A program made the position numbers and the translations under genes. DNA of 64,000 nucleotides. Origin: Parapontixanthobacter sp963736595 (GTDB lineage Bacteria; Pseudomonadota; Alphaproteobacteria; Sphingomonadales; Sphingomonadaceae). The stretch spans positions 434,001 through 498,000 of the forward strand of contig CAVTPG010000002.1 in the NCBI GenBank assembly GCA_963736595.1, written 5' to 3'. The stretch's first letter is position 1. Every line of letters begins with the position of its first letter. The notes beneath the pieces were generated by a model, which ran no database searches, was not told the origin of the DNA, and saw nothing but the letters and a program-made list of their open reading frames with translations. This document shows, one piece after another, positions 1-8,285 of this stretch.

Positions 1-1066
1 GATTAAGGCTGAAGCGCGTTTCCAGATCGGTCAGCTTATAGAGCGATTCCTTCAGCAGATCGGGATCGACATTGCGGCTACGCGGAACCAGCACAATGCG
101 GATCTGCTCATCCAATTCATCGCGAACATCGTCGAGGATCGGCAGTTTCTTGTCAGAAATGGCCTGCGCGATTTGCTCAATCAGTTTGCCTTTGGTCACC
201 TGATACGGGATTTCGGAGATAACGAGTTGCCATTGTCCGCCGCCCAGCCGCTCGATACCCGCCTCGCGATCAGCCGCCTTTTCCGCCTCCTCCGCATGAA
301 AGCGCCCGCGCACCCGGAACGACCCGCGCCCCGTTTCGTAAGCCTTGATGATCGACTGCTCGCTATCGACGACCAGCCCGCCCGTGGCAAAATCCGGGCC
401 TCTGAAAATCTCCATCAGCCGCGCGTGTTCGACTTCGGGATTGTCGATCAACTCCAGCGTCGCATCGATAATTTCATGCACATTGTGGCTGGGGATGCTG
501 GTCGCCATGCCCACCGCGATCCCGCTTGCCCCATTGGCAAGCAGATTGGGGAACAGGCCCGGCATCAGCTCCGGCTCTTCTTCTTCGCCATTGTAAGTCG
601 GGATGAAATCGACGGTCCCGGCGTCCAGCCCTTCCATCAATTGCATCGCTGTGCGCGTCAGGCGCGCTTCGGTGTAGCGGTAGGCGGCGGCATTATCGCC
701 ATCGATATTGCCGAAATTCCCCTGCCCCTCGACCAGCGGATAACGCAGCGAGAAATCCTGCGCCAGCCGCACCATCGCATCATAGGCCGCCGTATCGCCA
801 TGCGGGTGGTACTTGCCGATCACTTCACCCACGACGCGCGCGGATTTCTTGAACGTATTGGTCGGGTCGAGTTTCAATTGCCGCATGGTCCAGAGCAGCC
901 GCCGGTGGACCGGCTTCAGCCCGTCGCGCAGATCGGGCAGCGACCGCGCGGTAATGGTGGACAGGGCATAGACCAGATACCGCTCCGACAGCGCCGCATC
1001 GAACGGCGCATCGACGATTGCATCGAATGGATCGGGGTCTTGCTTGTCGCTGTCGATAGTGGCCAT
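1..1066 (-). CDS. parC: DNA topoisomerase IV subunit A, 5' part (truncated by window edge)
   Basis: Type IIA topoisomerase subunit that breaks and rejoins DNA and decatenates chromosomes together with ParE. About 355 N-terminal residues are visible; the rest lies left of base 1. The start is the ATG at 1066-1064. The winged-helix region reads RSLPDLRDGLKPVHRR (residues 41-56). The quinolone-determining stretch GKYHPHGDTAAYDAM follows at 84-98, and the catalytic tyrosine is probably Tyr131 in AAYRYTEARL. The motif RYPLVEGQGNFGNIDGDN is closer to alphaproteobacterial ParC than to GyrA, which usually has a methionine before RYTE. GyrA remains a less likely alternative because the C-terminal propeller that separates the two is outside the window. 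Confidence 0.92.
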   Translation of the reverse strand, partial: MATIDSDKQDPDPFDAIVDAPFDAALSERYLVYALSTITARSLPDLRDGLKPVHRRLLWTMRQLKLDPTNTFKKSARVVGEVIGKYHPHGDTAAYDAMVRLAQDFSLRYPLVEGQGNFGNIDGDNAAAYRYTEARLTRTAMQLMEGLDAGTVDFIPTYNGEEEEPELMPGLFPNLLANGASGIAVGMATSIPSHNVHEIIDATLELIDNPEVEHARLMEIFRGPDFATGGLVVDSEQSIIKAYETGRGSFRVRGRFHAEEAEKAADREAGIERLGGGQWQLVISEIPYQVTKGKLIEQIAQAISDKKLPILDDVRDELDEQIRIVLVPRSRNVDPDLLKESLYKLTDLETRFSLN

Positions 1067-1162
1067 GCGCGCTCTCTAGCGATCATCGGGGCCGCATGGG
1101 AGAGGCCATTGCAAAATAAATCCGCTGTCCCGTCCACCGGCTAGCGCGCAACAACACGGCGC

Positions 1163-1921
1163 TCACTTTTTCAAGGCGGCGATCTCGTCCCGCAACGACC
1201 GCAATTCGTGCAATATTTCTTCACGCTCATGCCCGGCTTCCTCGCTATTGGCGCGGTCCATAGCGGTGACGATAATGGCGATGAACAGATTAAGCACGAT
1301 GAAGCTGGTGATCAGGATAAACGGCACGAAAAACGCCCATGCGTATGGAAACTCTACCATGACCGGACGCACGATCCCCATCGACCAGCTTTCCAGCGTC
1401 ATGATCTGGAACAGGGAATAAAACGATTCCCCCAGCGTGCCGAACCATTGCGGAAATGCCTCCCCGAACAGCTTTGTCGTCATAACCGCGCCCATATAAA
1501 AAATCAGGCCGAGCAGCGCGATCACCGTCCCCATCGAAGGGATCGCGCGAAACAAGCCCTGGATGACTTTGCGCATACTCGGAATGACCGAAACCAGCCG
1601 CAAAACGCGCAAAATGCGTAGCGCACGCAGCACGCCGAATTGCTGACTGGCCGGGAACAGAGCTGCGGCCACGATCACAAAATCGAAAACGTTCCAGCCA
1701 TTGGCAAAGAAGCGATGGCGATAGACGACGAGTTTCAATGCGATCTCGACGACGAAAATGACAATGGCCATTCGGTCCAGCAGCAACAGGAGATCGCCAA
1801 ATCTGGCCATCACGCTATCGACCGTTTCCAGTCCCAATACGATCGCGTTGACGATGATGACGACAGTTATCGCAAACTCGAACTGTTTTGACTCGACCAG
1901 ACGCTGCAGCTTTTCAAACAT
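1163..1921 (-). CDS. Voltage-gated sodium channel (BacNav type) ion transporter
   Basis: A 252-residue single-domain six-helix cation channel that should form a tetramer in the inner membrane. S1-S3 lie near residues 15-35, 45-66 and 73-90. S4 carries arginines at every third position (R99, R102, R105, R108). The pore loop contains TLESW (175-179), the selectivity-filter sequence of bacterial voltage-gated Na+ channels. S6 follows, and the C-terminal 18 residues form a heptad-like helix, EILHELRSLRDEIAALKK, as in the tetramerising coiled coil of this family. The gene stands alone between parC and a divergent PfpI-type gene. Sodium selectivity is inferred from the filter. A role in pH or motility responses is possible, but nothing here shows it. 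Confidence 0.9.
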   Translation of the reverse strand: MFEKLQRLVESKQFEFAITVVIIVNAIVLGLETVDSVMARFGDLLLLLDRMAIVIFVVEIALKLVVYRHRFFANGWNVFDFVIVAAALFPASQQFGVLRALRILRVLRLVSVIPSMRKVIQGLFRAIPSMGTVIALLGLIFYMGAVMTTKLFGEAFPQWFGTLGESFYSLFQIMTLESWSMGIVRPVMVEFPYAWAFFVPFILITSFIVLNLFIAIIVTAMDRANSEEAGHEREEILHELRSLRDEIAALKK

Positions 1922-2056
1922 GGTTTGCCAATCGTCCGTTTCACATAGTTGCCGTGCGTTTCACCTCTGCTCCATCTCGCATCGTCACGCAAATCGGAAC
2001 ATCGCGCCAACTTCGAACATTGGGTTACCAGACACTAACTTTCAAAGGACGATACT

Positions 2057-2602
2057 ATGACACAGACAGTGATGATCCTGGCAACCAATGGCTATGAACA
2101 AAGCGAGCTGGAAATGCCGAAAGCGCATCTAGAAGATGCCGGTATGACAACCCATGTGGTCAGCCTGGAAAAAGGCGAGATCAAGGGCTGGAAAGACAAG
2201 GATTGGGGCGATAGCGTCGCGGTCGATAAGACGATTGGCGAAGTCGATGTGGCCGATTACGATGCGCTGCTGCTGCCCGGTGGTCAGATGAACCCGGATA
2301 TTCTGCGCATGAATGACGATGCGATCCAAATCGTCAAAGACTTCGGCAAAAGCGGCAAGCCGATTGCAGCGATCTGCCATGCCCCTTGGCTGCTCGCCGA
2401 AGCCGGCCTGATCAAAGGCAAGACTGTAACCAGTTGGCCCTCGATCCGTACCGATCTGACAAATGCCGGCGCGAATGTGGTCGATCAGGAAGTGGCGGTT
2501 GATGGTAATCTAATTACCAGCCGCAAGCCGGACGATATTACGGCCTTCTCGCGCGAATTTATCAGTCAGATCCAAAATGCGAAAGTTTCCGAACCAGCCT
2601 AA
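2057..2602 (+). CDS. DJ-1/PfpI family protein (type 1 glutamine amidotransferase-like)
   Basis: A 181-residue cytosolic protein of the DJ-1/PfpI superfamily (YhbO/Hsp31/PfpI group), whose members have been described as proteases, glyoxalases or deglycases in stress protection. The nucleophile elbow AAICHAPWLL places Cys107 next to His108, and the early acidic residue in NGYEQSELE (Glu14) matches the third catalytic position. The length is standard for the single-domain form. The start ATG has a good ribosome site (AAAGGACGA) seven bases upstream. It is monocistronic, followed by an intrinsic terminator at 2634-2665. The exact substrate cannot be told from sequence. Confidence 0.88.
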   Translation: MTQTVMILATNGYEQSELEMPKAHLEDAGMTTHVVSLEKGEIKGWKDKDWGDSVAVDKTIGEVDVADYDALLLPGGQMNPDILRMNDDAIQIVKDFGKSGKPIAAICHAPWLLAEAGLIKGKTVTSWPSIRTDLTNAGANVVDQEVAVDGNLITSRKPDDITAFSREFISQIQNAKVSEPA

Positions 2603-2633
2603 TTTTCTGACGGAAATGTAGCTCAAATCAAAG

Positions 2634-2665
2634 GCCTCGTCGCTTCATTGCGGCGGGGCTTTTTC
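2634..2665 (+). terminator. Intrinsic terminator after the PfpI-family gene
   Basis: GCCTCGTCGC and GCGGCGGGGC form a ten-base stem with G-T wobbles around a six-base loop, followed directly by TTTTT. It sits 31 bases after the stop of the PfpI-family gene on the same strand. Confidence 0.75.
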
Positions 2666-2683
2666 GTGCTTGCCAACTTCACG

Positions 2684-2710
2684 CTTGCCAAACTTATGTA
2701 ATAGTGTCAC
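2684..2710 (+). promoter_or_regulatory. 27-bp upstream element, copy 1 (shared with tonB leader)
   Basis: The stretch CTTGCCAAACTTATGTAAT continuing to 2710 matches 21 of 27 bases of the stretch at 7155-7181 upstream of tonB. The core TTATGTAAT-2nt-TGT is identical. It begins with a -35-like TTGCCA and lies about 55 bases before the DUF4349 start. It may be a promoter, an operator or both. No known consensus was matched. Confidence 0.35.
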
Positions 2711-2764
2711 CTTTATGTCATAAATAAGGCAGCAGGACGATTTGGTTTTTTAGGAGAGCTTTAA

Positions 2765-3757
2765 ATGCGATATTTGGTGATTTCAGCTTGTATCACGTCA
2801 GTTATGGTTGCCGGGTGCAGCCAGAGCGAGGACGAAAGCGTTGAATATGTCACCACTGCCGACATGGCCGAACCACCTGCCGCGCAATACGAATTTTCAG
2901 AAGAGGCGGATGACAGCTCGCGTCCGTCGCCTCCTCTAGCGCCCCCGCTTCCGACTGATGGACAAGCCAATGCGCAAGACGATGCACAGGCCGACGTAAG
3001 CGAGCCGCTAATTGCGGGCGGCATTCCCACAGCCCTGCCGCAAATTGCCTACAGCTATTCTTATGGTTTCCGGATGCCCAGCGAGGCAATCAAGCCGATG
3101 CAGGAACGTCACGCCGATATGTGCGAGGCGAAAGGACCGGATATTTGCCGCATCATTTCGATGAGTCAGGCCGATGAACAGGGCGATTATGCCTATGGCA
3201 ATTTGCAACTTGCCATTGCCACGGCGGATGCTCGTGATTTCGGCAAGCAATTAGCCGGAGCCGCCAAATCCAGCGATGGCGAGCTTGTTTCGAACGCAAT
3301 CCAAGGCGAGGATTTATCGAAGCGGATCGTCGATACCGAAGCACGGCTGCGCGCCCGAACAGTGTTACGCGATCGCCTGATGGAAGTGTTGCGAACGCGG
3401 AAAGGCACGGTCGCCGAGTTGGTCGAGGCGGAACGCGGTGTGGCGCAAGTGAATGAGGAAATTGATCAAGCGCGAAGCTGGCTTACCGAAATGCGTGGGC
3501 GGGTCGCTTTCAGTCAGATGAGCATATCGTACCAATCAGGCTCACCCAGCAGCGGCGGCTTTTTCCAACCCATCCGCCGGGCGTTCAACGCATTTGGCGA
3601 TATACTTGGCGGTGTTATCGGCGGCATAATTATGTTCACCGCGTGGCTGCTGCCGGTCGGATTGCTTGTCGCAGCGGCGGTCTGGATATGGCGGCGATTT
3701 GGATTGCAGCTGCCATTTCGAAAAGCGAGCAGCGAAAAGTTTGCACCCGACGCTTAA
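2765..3757 (+). CDS. DUF4349 domain-containing lipoprotein
   Basis: A 330-residue envelope protein. The N-terminus has a lipoprotein signal with lipobox VAGC (Cys18), so the mature protein is probably lipid-anchored. Residues 20-90 are acidic and Pro/Ala-rich, a likely linker. The centre (about 120-260) resembles DUF4349: it contains a coiled-coil stretch (residues about 175-240, with RIVDTEARLRARTVLRDRL) and ends with a predicted membrane helix near 280-308 followed by basic residues. The start ATG at 2765 is preceded by GGAGAG. Its stop overlaps the stop of the convergent ferredoxin gene by three bases. Biochemical function of DUF4349 is unknown to me. Confidence 0.82.
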   Translation: MRYLVISACITSVMVAGCSQSEDESVEYVTTADMAEPPAAQYEFSEEADDSSRPSPPLAPPLPTDGQANAQDDAQADVSEPLIAGGIPTALPQIAYSYSYGFRMPSEAIKPMQERHADMCEAKGPDICRIISMSQADEQGDYAYGNLQLAIATADARDFGKQLAGAAKSSDGELVSNAIQGEDLSKRIVDTEARLRARTVLRDRLMEVLRTRKGTVAELVEAERGVAQVNEEIDQARSWLTEMRGRVAFSQMSISYQSGSPSSGGFFQPIRRAFNAFGDILGGVIGGIIMFTAWLLPVGLLVAAAVWIWRRFGLQLPFRKASSEKFAPDA

Positions 3758-4083
3758 CTTCGGCTCATATCATGTGCATCGGGCGGGATGGTCACGGCAA
3801 TTCCGTCCAGCGCCTCATCCAGCGTAATCTGACAGGCCAGGCGGCTCGTGCGGCGTGCGCCCGCAGCAAGGTCGAGCATATCTTCCTCGTCCTCGCTTGA
3901 GCGCGGCAGCTTGGCAAACCACTCCGCTGCAATGATCACATGGCAAGTCGAGCAAGCCATCTGCCCCTCACACGTCCCTTCAAGCGGCATCCCCGCCGAC
4001 TGCGCCACGGTCAGCAAATTGTCGTTTGGCTCAGCTTCGGCCATCACCGTCTTGCCCTGTGCGGTCGTAAAGTGAATCTGCAT
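3754..4083 (-). CDS. 2Fe-2S ferredoxin, adrenodoxin type
   Basis: A 109-residue electron carrier. The cluster ligands are Cys38, Cys44, Cys47 (TCEGQMACSTC, a CX5CX2C pattern) and Cys84 (RLACQ), which is the vertebrate/ISC-type ferredoxin arrangement. I chose the ATG at 4083 because it begins the conserved strand MQIHFTT; a longer open frame upstream runs antisense to the desulfurase gene. It is the third gene of a tight operon, five bases after the second cysteine desulfurase. The location suggests it feeds electrons to Fe-S cluster assembly or sulfur transfer by these desulfurases. That partner assignment is inference. Confidence 0.93.
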   Translation of the reverse strand: MQIHFTTAQGKTVMAEAEPNDNLLTVAQSAGMPLEGTCEGQMACSTCHVIIAAEWFAKLPRSSEDEEDMLDLAAGARRTSRLACQITLDEALDGIAVTIPPDAHDMSRS

Positions 4084-4088
4084 TGCCG

Positions 4089-5177
4089 CTAAACGCCTTG
4101 CGCCTTGGCCGCTTCGTTGATCGCTTCGGCGGCCTCTTGCAGCTCTTCCAAAGCAGTGTAGCGACCAAAGCCCAGCCGGATGGAGGATTTCGCCTGAGCC
4201 TTTGACAAGCCCAGTGCCGTCAAGACATGGCTGGTACGACCCGATCCGCTGGCGCAAGCGGAGCCGGCGGAAAACATGATGTTGCGGCAATCCGACATCA
4301 GGCGGTTCACATCGACATCGTCGCGGCGCAGATTGAGATTGCCGTGATAGCGTGCCTCTGCGCTGCCATTTAAAGTCCATCCGCGAAACAATTCCCGCCC
4401 GCGCTGCCATAGGGAATCGACGTGCGCCATATCGGTGACGCGCTGTTCGGCGGCGAGCTTGGCCGCGGCACCGAAACCGGCGCATAAAGCGGGCGACAAC
4501 GTGCCGGAGCGCAAGCCGTTTTCCTGTCCGCCGCCGGTCTGCACTTCGTCAATTTCCAAGCCCTCGCGCAGCCACAGCGCGCCGACGCCTTTGGGTCCGT
4601 GCAACTTGTGTGCGCTGACCGCGATCATATCGGCATTGGCGACCTCGACCTTGCCGTAAGCCTGCACCGCATCGCACAGATACAGTGCGCCGATCTCCTT
4701 GGCGCGGCGATGCCATTCAAGGCAGGGCTGCACCGTGCCGATCTCGTTATTCACCTGCATCACGGCGATCATCCGCGTGTCATTCGGCAAGTCGATCTTG
4801 GTATCGGTAACGCCGCCCTTACCCACTGGGATGTCGACGATTTTGCCGCCGACTGCCCGCGCCGTATCCGCGACACAGGCGTGTTCGATTGTGGAAATAG
4901 CGACGGGTGCATCCGCCTTGTCCGAGGCCGTACCGCGAATGGCCAGATTAACCGCTTCGGTCGCGCCGCTGGTGAACACGACTTGCCCGCCGGGCGGAAA
5001 TAAGGCGGCCACTTGGTCGCGCGCCAACTCGATGGCAGCAGCCGCTTGTCGGCCCATTTTGTGCGGGGAATGCGGATTGCCGAAGCCGATGCCATCCGGT
5101 CCATCGAGCCAGCGCAACATGGCATCGCGGGCTTCGGGGGCGAGCGGCGTGGTCGCCTGATAATCGAGATAGATCAT
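4089..5177 (-). CDS. Cysteine desulfurase (second of tandem pair)
   Basis: PLP enzyme of the class V aminotransferase family that removes sulfur from L-cysteine as an enzyme persulfide. It has 362 residues from the ATG at 5177, beginning MIYLDYQATTP, the family N-terminus. The PLP lysine is Lys191 in SAHKLHGPKG and the catalytic cysteine is Cys308 in GSACASGSGRTSH. The extra ser/gly loop after the cysteine resembles NifS/IscS group I proteins. The start codon overlaps the stop of the upstream desulfurase paralogue (ATGA), so the two are probably translationally coupled. Upstream frames that extend the protein are antisense noise. An IscS-type role in Fe-S or thionucleoside synthesis is likely, but a SUF system elsewhere is not excluded. 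Confidence 0.92.
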   Translation of the reverse strand: MIYLDYQATTPLAPEARDAMLRWLDGPDGIGFGNPHSPHKMGRQAAAAIELARDQVAALFPPGGQVVFTSGATEAVNLAIRGTASDKADAPVAISTIEHACVADTARAVGGKIVDIPVGKGGVTDTKIDLPNDTRMIAVMQVNNEIGTVQPCLEWHRRAKEIGALYLCDAVQAYGKVEVANADMIAVSAHKLHGPKGVGALWLREGLEIDEVQTGGGQENGLRSGTLSPALCAGFGAAAKLAAEQRVTDMAHVDSLWQRGRELFRGWTLNGSAEARYHGNLNLRRDDVDVNRLMSDCRNIMFSAGSACASGSGRTSHVLTALGLSKAQAKSSIRLGFGRYTALEELQEAAEAINEAAKAQGV

Positions 5178-6239
5178 GAAAGGCTTACCCATGCCTTGGC
5201 GAAGCGTTCCAAATCTTGGGGCGTTGTGTTCCACCCCAAGCTGACGCGGATCGTGCGCGCGGCCACGTCTTCGGCGATACCGAAGGCTGTCAAAGCGCGG
5301 CTTTGTTTTAACGTGCCGGAGGAACACGCGCTGCCTGCAGAAACAGCAAAACCCATCGCGTCGAGCCGGATCAGCAGCGCCTGTGCGCTTATGGTCGGAT
5401 GACTGAGCGCGATGATATGGGAGCAGCGTTCGCCAGGTGCGATGATCGCGCCGTGCTGAGCCAGAGTGTCGGCGAATTCGCGGCGCTGTGTGTCGCTGGT
5501 TGCCCAGACTTCCAGCTTGCTCGCTTGCCCTGCCGCCTCGAGTGCCGCCGCCATCCCCAGCGCACCGGGCAGATTTTCCGTGCCTTGACGATAGCCGCGC
5601 TCATGCCCGCCCGTTGGCCGCAACATGGCATAATCTTTCACCAGCAGCGCGCCGATCCCGATCGGTCCGCCAAATTTATGCGCGGAAATGACGAGCATAT
5701 CGGCGTCGGGCAGCGTGATTTTACCGGCGCTCTGCGAGCAGTCGGACAGTAACATTCCGCCCGCCTCGCGCACGATTGCGCTATAGTCGACAACAGGTTG
5801 CACAGTTCCGGTTTCCGAATTGATGTGCTGGATCGCAACCACCGGCTTGCCTGCCGTTTCACTCAATGCATCAATCAAAGCCTGCCGATCGACTGCGCCA
5901 TCGGCACCCACCGGCAATTCCTGCGCGTCAGGTGCAGCGCGAAATACCGCATCATGTTCGACTGCGCTGACCAGTTGCCGACTGGCATTTGCTTGACCAA
6001 GCCCGATCGCCAGCGCCTCGCTTGCCCCGCTGGTAAAGATTAGTTCGCCGTTCCAGCCAAGCGCATCTTTCACGCGCGCGCGCGCATCCTCCAGCGCATT
6101 GCGCGCCTTGCGTCCTTCCGCATGGGGGCTGGACGGATTGGCCCAGATCGCAAAGCCCTCCTCCACGCCGTGCTGCGCTTGCGGAAGCAGAGGCGTCGTG
6201 GCCGCATGGTCGAGATAAATACGCGCGATCGGGGATCAT
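5174..6239 (-). CDS. Cysteine desulfurase (first of tandem pair), start region frame-disrupted
   Basis: A second class V aminotransferase/cysteine desulfurase. The PLP lysine lies in SAHKFGGPIGIG and the nucleophilic cysteine in GSACSSGTLKQSR. The continuous frame has no ATG. The conserved N-terminus RIYLDHAATTPLLPQ is present just upstream of an internal GTG (6166), but an in-frame TGA lies at 6238-6236. The natural ATG at 6239-6237 is in the next frame. Removing one base from the run of four G (6231-6234, plus strand) joins them and gives MIPIARIYLDHAATTP, so the likely gene begins at 6239 and the run carries one extra base. If real, initiation at GTG 6166 would drop conserved residues. It is the first gene of the desulfurase-desulfurase-ferredoxin operon, divergent from the hydrolase gene. 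Confidence 0.85.
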
Positions 6240-6359
6240 CCTCTCATGGCACAACTCGTAGCTTGGAATTGCGAAATTGATATTTGTGACTATATAGCCC
6301 GCATATTCCGGCGCGAACACCCGCGTTTCGGCTAAACCCAGTTGTGAGTTCTCACGCCC

Positions 6360-7016
6360 ATGCCATCAGTCATTTTTCCCGGTCCGGAAGGCCGCCTCGA
6401 AGGTCGTTTCAGCGGCGCACCACGTCCGCGCGCACCCGTCGCCATGATCCTGCACCCGCACCCGCAAGGCGGCGGCACCATGAATGAGCGGATCACGCAG
6501 AAACTCTATCAGACTTTTGTGGATCGCGGCTTTGCAACGTTGCGATTTAACTTTCGCGGCGTCGGGCGCAGCCAAGGCAGCTTTGACAACGGTGTCGGAG
6601 AGCTAAGCGATGCGGCATCCGCACTGGACTGGGTGCAGCAAATCCATCCGGAATCCAAAACAACCTGGGTTGCCGGAGTAAGCTTTGGTGCGTTGATCGG
6701 GATGCAACTTTTGATGCGGCGTCCTGAAGTGCGCGGCTTTATCTCGATCGCCCCGCCCGCCAATATGTATGATTTCAGCTTTCTGGCGCCATGCCCGGCC
6801 AGCGGCATCTTCATTCAGGGCGCAGCCGATACAGTCGTTCAGCCGCCTGCGGTGCAGAAGCTGGTCGATAAGCTGCGCACGCAAAAGCACATCACGATCC
6901 ATCACGAGGAAATTCCTCGCGCCAACCATTTCTTTGAAAACGAGATGGAAGATTTGATGGGCTCGGTCGACAATTATCTTGATTTCCGGCTGCATCCCGA
7001 CTGCCCGATCAAATAG
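6360..7016 (+). CDS. Small alpha/beta hydrolase (COG2945-like)
   Basis: A 218-residue cytosolic alpha/beta hydrolase. The nucleophile elbow is GVSFGA with Ser108, the acid is Asp157 in GAADTVV and the histidine is His190 in RANHFF. The HPHPQGGGT motif (32-40) supplies the oxyanion region and is typical of the family often annotated as dienelactone-hydrolase-like or predicted phosphoribosyl/acyl hydrolases. It is divergent from the cysteine desulfurase operon with about 120 bases between starts, an arrangement I believe recurs in related genomes. The substrate is unknown and a link to sulfur metabolism is speculation. Confidence 0.85.
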   Translation: MPSVIFPGPEGRLEGRFSGAPRPRAPVAMILHPHPQGGGTMNERITQKLYQTFVDRGFATLRFNFRGVGRSQGSFDNGVGELSDAASALDWVQQIHPESKTTWVAGVSFGALIGMQLLMRRPEVRGFISIAPPANMYDFSFLAPCPASGIFIQGAADTVVQPPAVQKLVDKLRTQKHITIHHEEIPRANHFFENEMEDLMGSVDNYLDFRLHPDCPIK

Positions 7017-7154
7017 ATTTTGTCTGTCCAATTGCGGCGATTATTGGCCAAAATGACGCAGTTTCGGCGCGGTTGCGGGACACTCGTACTTCCTGCGTTC
7101 ATATAAAATAATGCGATCTCAAATGGATAGGTTGCGTTTCGCGACGTGATACAC

Positions 7155-7181
7155 CTTGTCACAATTATGTAATGATGTAAC
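7155..7181 (+). promoter_or_regulatory. 27-bp upstream element, copy 2 (tonB leader)
   Basis: CTTGTCACAATTATGTAAT continuing to 7181 matches the element at 2684-2710 at 21 of 27 positions. TTGTCA could be a -35 box, with TAACAT sixteen bases further as a -10. Two direct heptamers, ATGTAAT and ATGTAAC, lie inside. The tonB start is 48 bases downstream. Confidence 0.4.
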
Positions 7182-7228
7182 ATCTTGTTTGACGCGGCTA
7201 AGTCGCGCAATGAGAGAGGACCAGCATT

Positions 7229-7925
7229 ATGGCTTATGTAAATCAGGCAAGCACTGCCCGTCGCCCCGGAACCATTCTGGCGGTTGGCGCAATTCATGCG
7301 CTGCTAGGGTACGGATTGATCGTAGGCCTTGCCGGTGGCGTGTTCACAGACATTATCGACAAGAATCCGGGTGCCATATTCATTCCCGATACACCGCCTC
7401 CTCCGCCGCCGCCAACCGAGCCGGAGCCAAAGCCCGATGTAAAAACTTTGCCGCAAACTGCGCCCGATCCTTACATTCCGCCCACGCCCAATGCTTTGCC
7501 GCGCGACAATGCGCCGGTGATAATCTCAAGCAATATCATCGTGCCGAAAAGCGATGTTGTCTTAACTACCGCTGCCATCCGGCCCCGTGTTTCAGCCCAA
7601 GGCTACCCCCAAGCCTGTCCCGAAATTTACGCCGGAAGCTGCTAGCCCGCGCAACGATCCGGCAGGCTGGATCGACGATCGCGATTACAAATCGCGCTGG
7701 GTCCGCGAAGATATGATCGGCACGGCCAAATTTCGTCTCGAAGTTGCCGCCAATGGCAGAGTTACGAATTGCGTTATCACCGGCTCCACGGGCCATCCGC
7801 AACTCGATACGGCAACTTGTGCATTGGTCAGCAAGCGGGCGCGATTCAAGCCCTCGACCGGCGCAGATGGAAAGCCGGTGGCGAGCACTTACAGCAACGC
7901 GGTTCGCTGGGAATTGCCTGACTAA
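7229..7925 (+). CDS. tonB: Energy transducer TonB, frame-disrupted
   Basis: TonB couples the proton-motive force to outer-membrane receptors. The N-terminal part has a membrane anchor (residues about 11-35, ILAVGAIHALLGYGLIVGL) and a proline-rich periplasmic spacer with PPPPPPPTEPEPKP. This frame stops at 7645. The C-terminal TonB fold (from about 7575 to 7925) is in the +1 frame: VFQPKATPKPVPKF, then GTAKFRLEVAANGRV and a terminal RWELPD. One surplus base between about 7560 and 7583 explains the break; removing it gives a normal protein of about 231 residues. The ATG at 7229 has GAGAGGAC upstream. It is monocistronic. No exbB/exbD gene lies in the window. Confidence 0.88.
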
Positions 7926-7938
7926 AGACGCGCAGGCT

Positions 7939-8145
7939 TCAGGTTGCGCCCTGCTCGATCCGTTCGAGCGGGGCGGTTCCGCTGTCATCGGGCAAAGTCC
8001 AGATCGCGATATTGATACCCAGGATCACGGCCAGCACCACCATCATCGCCGCTTGTTTGCGCACCCCGCGCCGCCACAGCAGAAACGCTCCGCCCAGCAG
8101 CAACACGCCGGCCAGCATCATAATCGACAGCACCACGTTCAGCAT
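7939..8145 (-). CDS. Small two-helix membrane protein, unknown function
   Basis: A 68-residue protein with two hydrophobic helices (about 5-23 and 32-51) separated by the basic loop WRRGVRKQ, and a short acidic tail. The size and TM pattern suggest an inner-membrane protein. I recognise no family. It converges on tonB with a 13-base gap. It may be a genuine small gene, because both strong hydrophobic segments and a clean stop are present, but no ribosome site stands out. Moderate confidence. Confidence 0.5.
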   Translation of the reverse strand: MLNVVLSIMMLAGVLLLGGAFLLWRRGVRKQAAMMVVLAVILGINIAIWTLPDDSGTAPLERIEQGAT

Positions 8146-8285
8146 CCCGGCATCCCTGCATAAGCGCGCTTTGTGCGCATACGTATAATCACGCGCGCCT
8201 TATCGGAACCGCGCCCCTTTCCCAACGTTGACATATATTAAGATGCGGACGGCATTTCGTCACGCAGATAAGGAGGACATATTTT

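Noticed and set aside
173..1144. 323-codon open frame opposite parC
   Set aside because: Mirror of the parC coding sequence; no protein family signature.
6974..7297. 107-codon minus-strand frame over the tonB leader
   Set aside because: Covers two gene ends and the regulatory element; no recognisable features.
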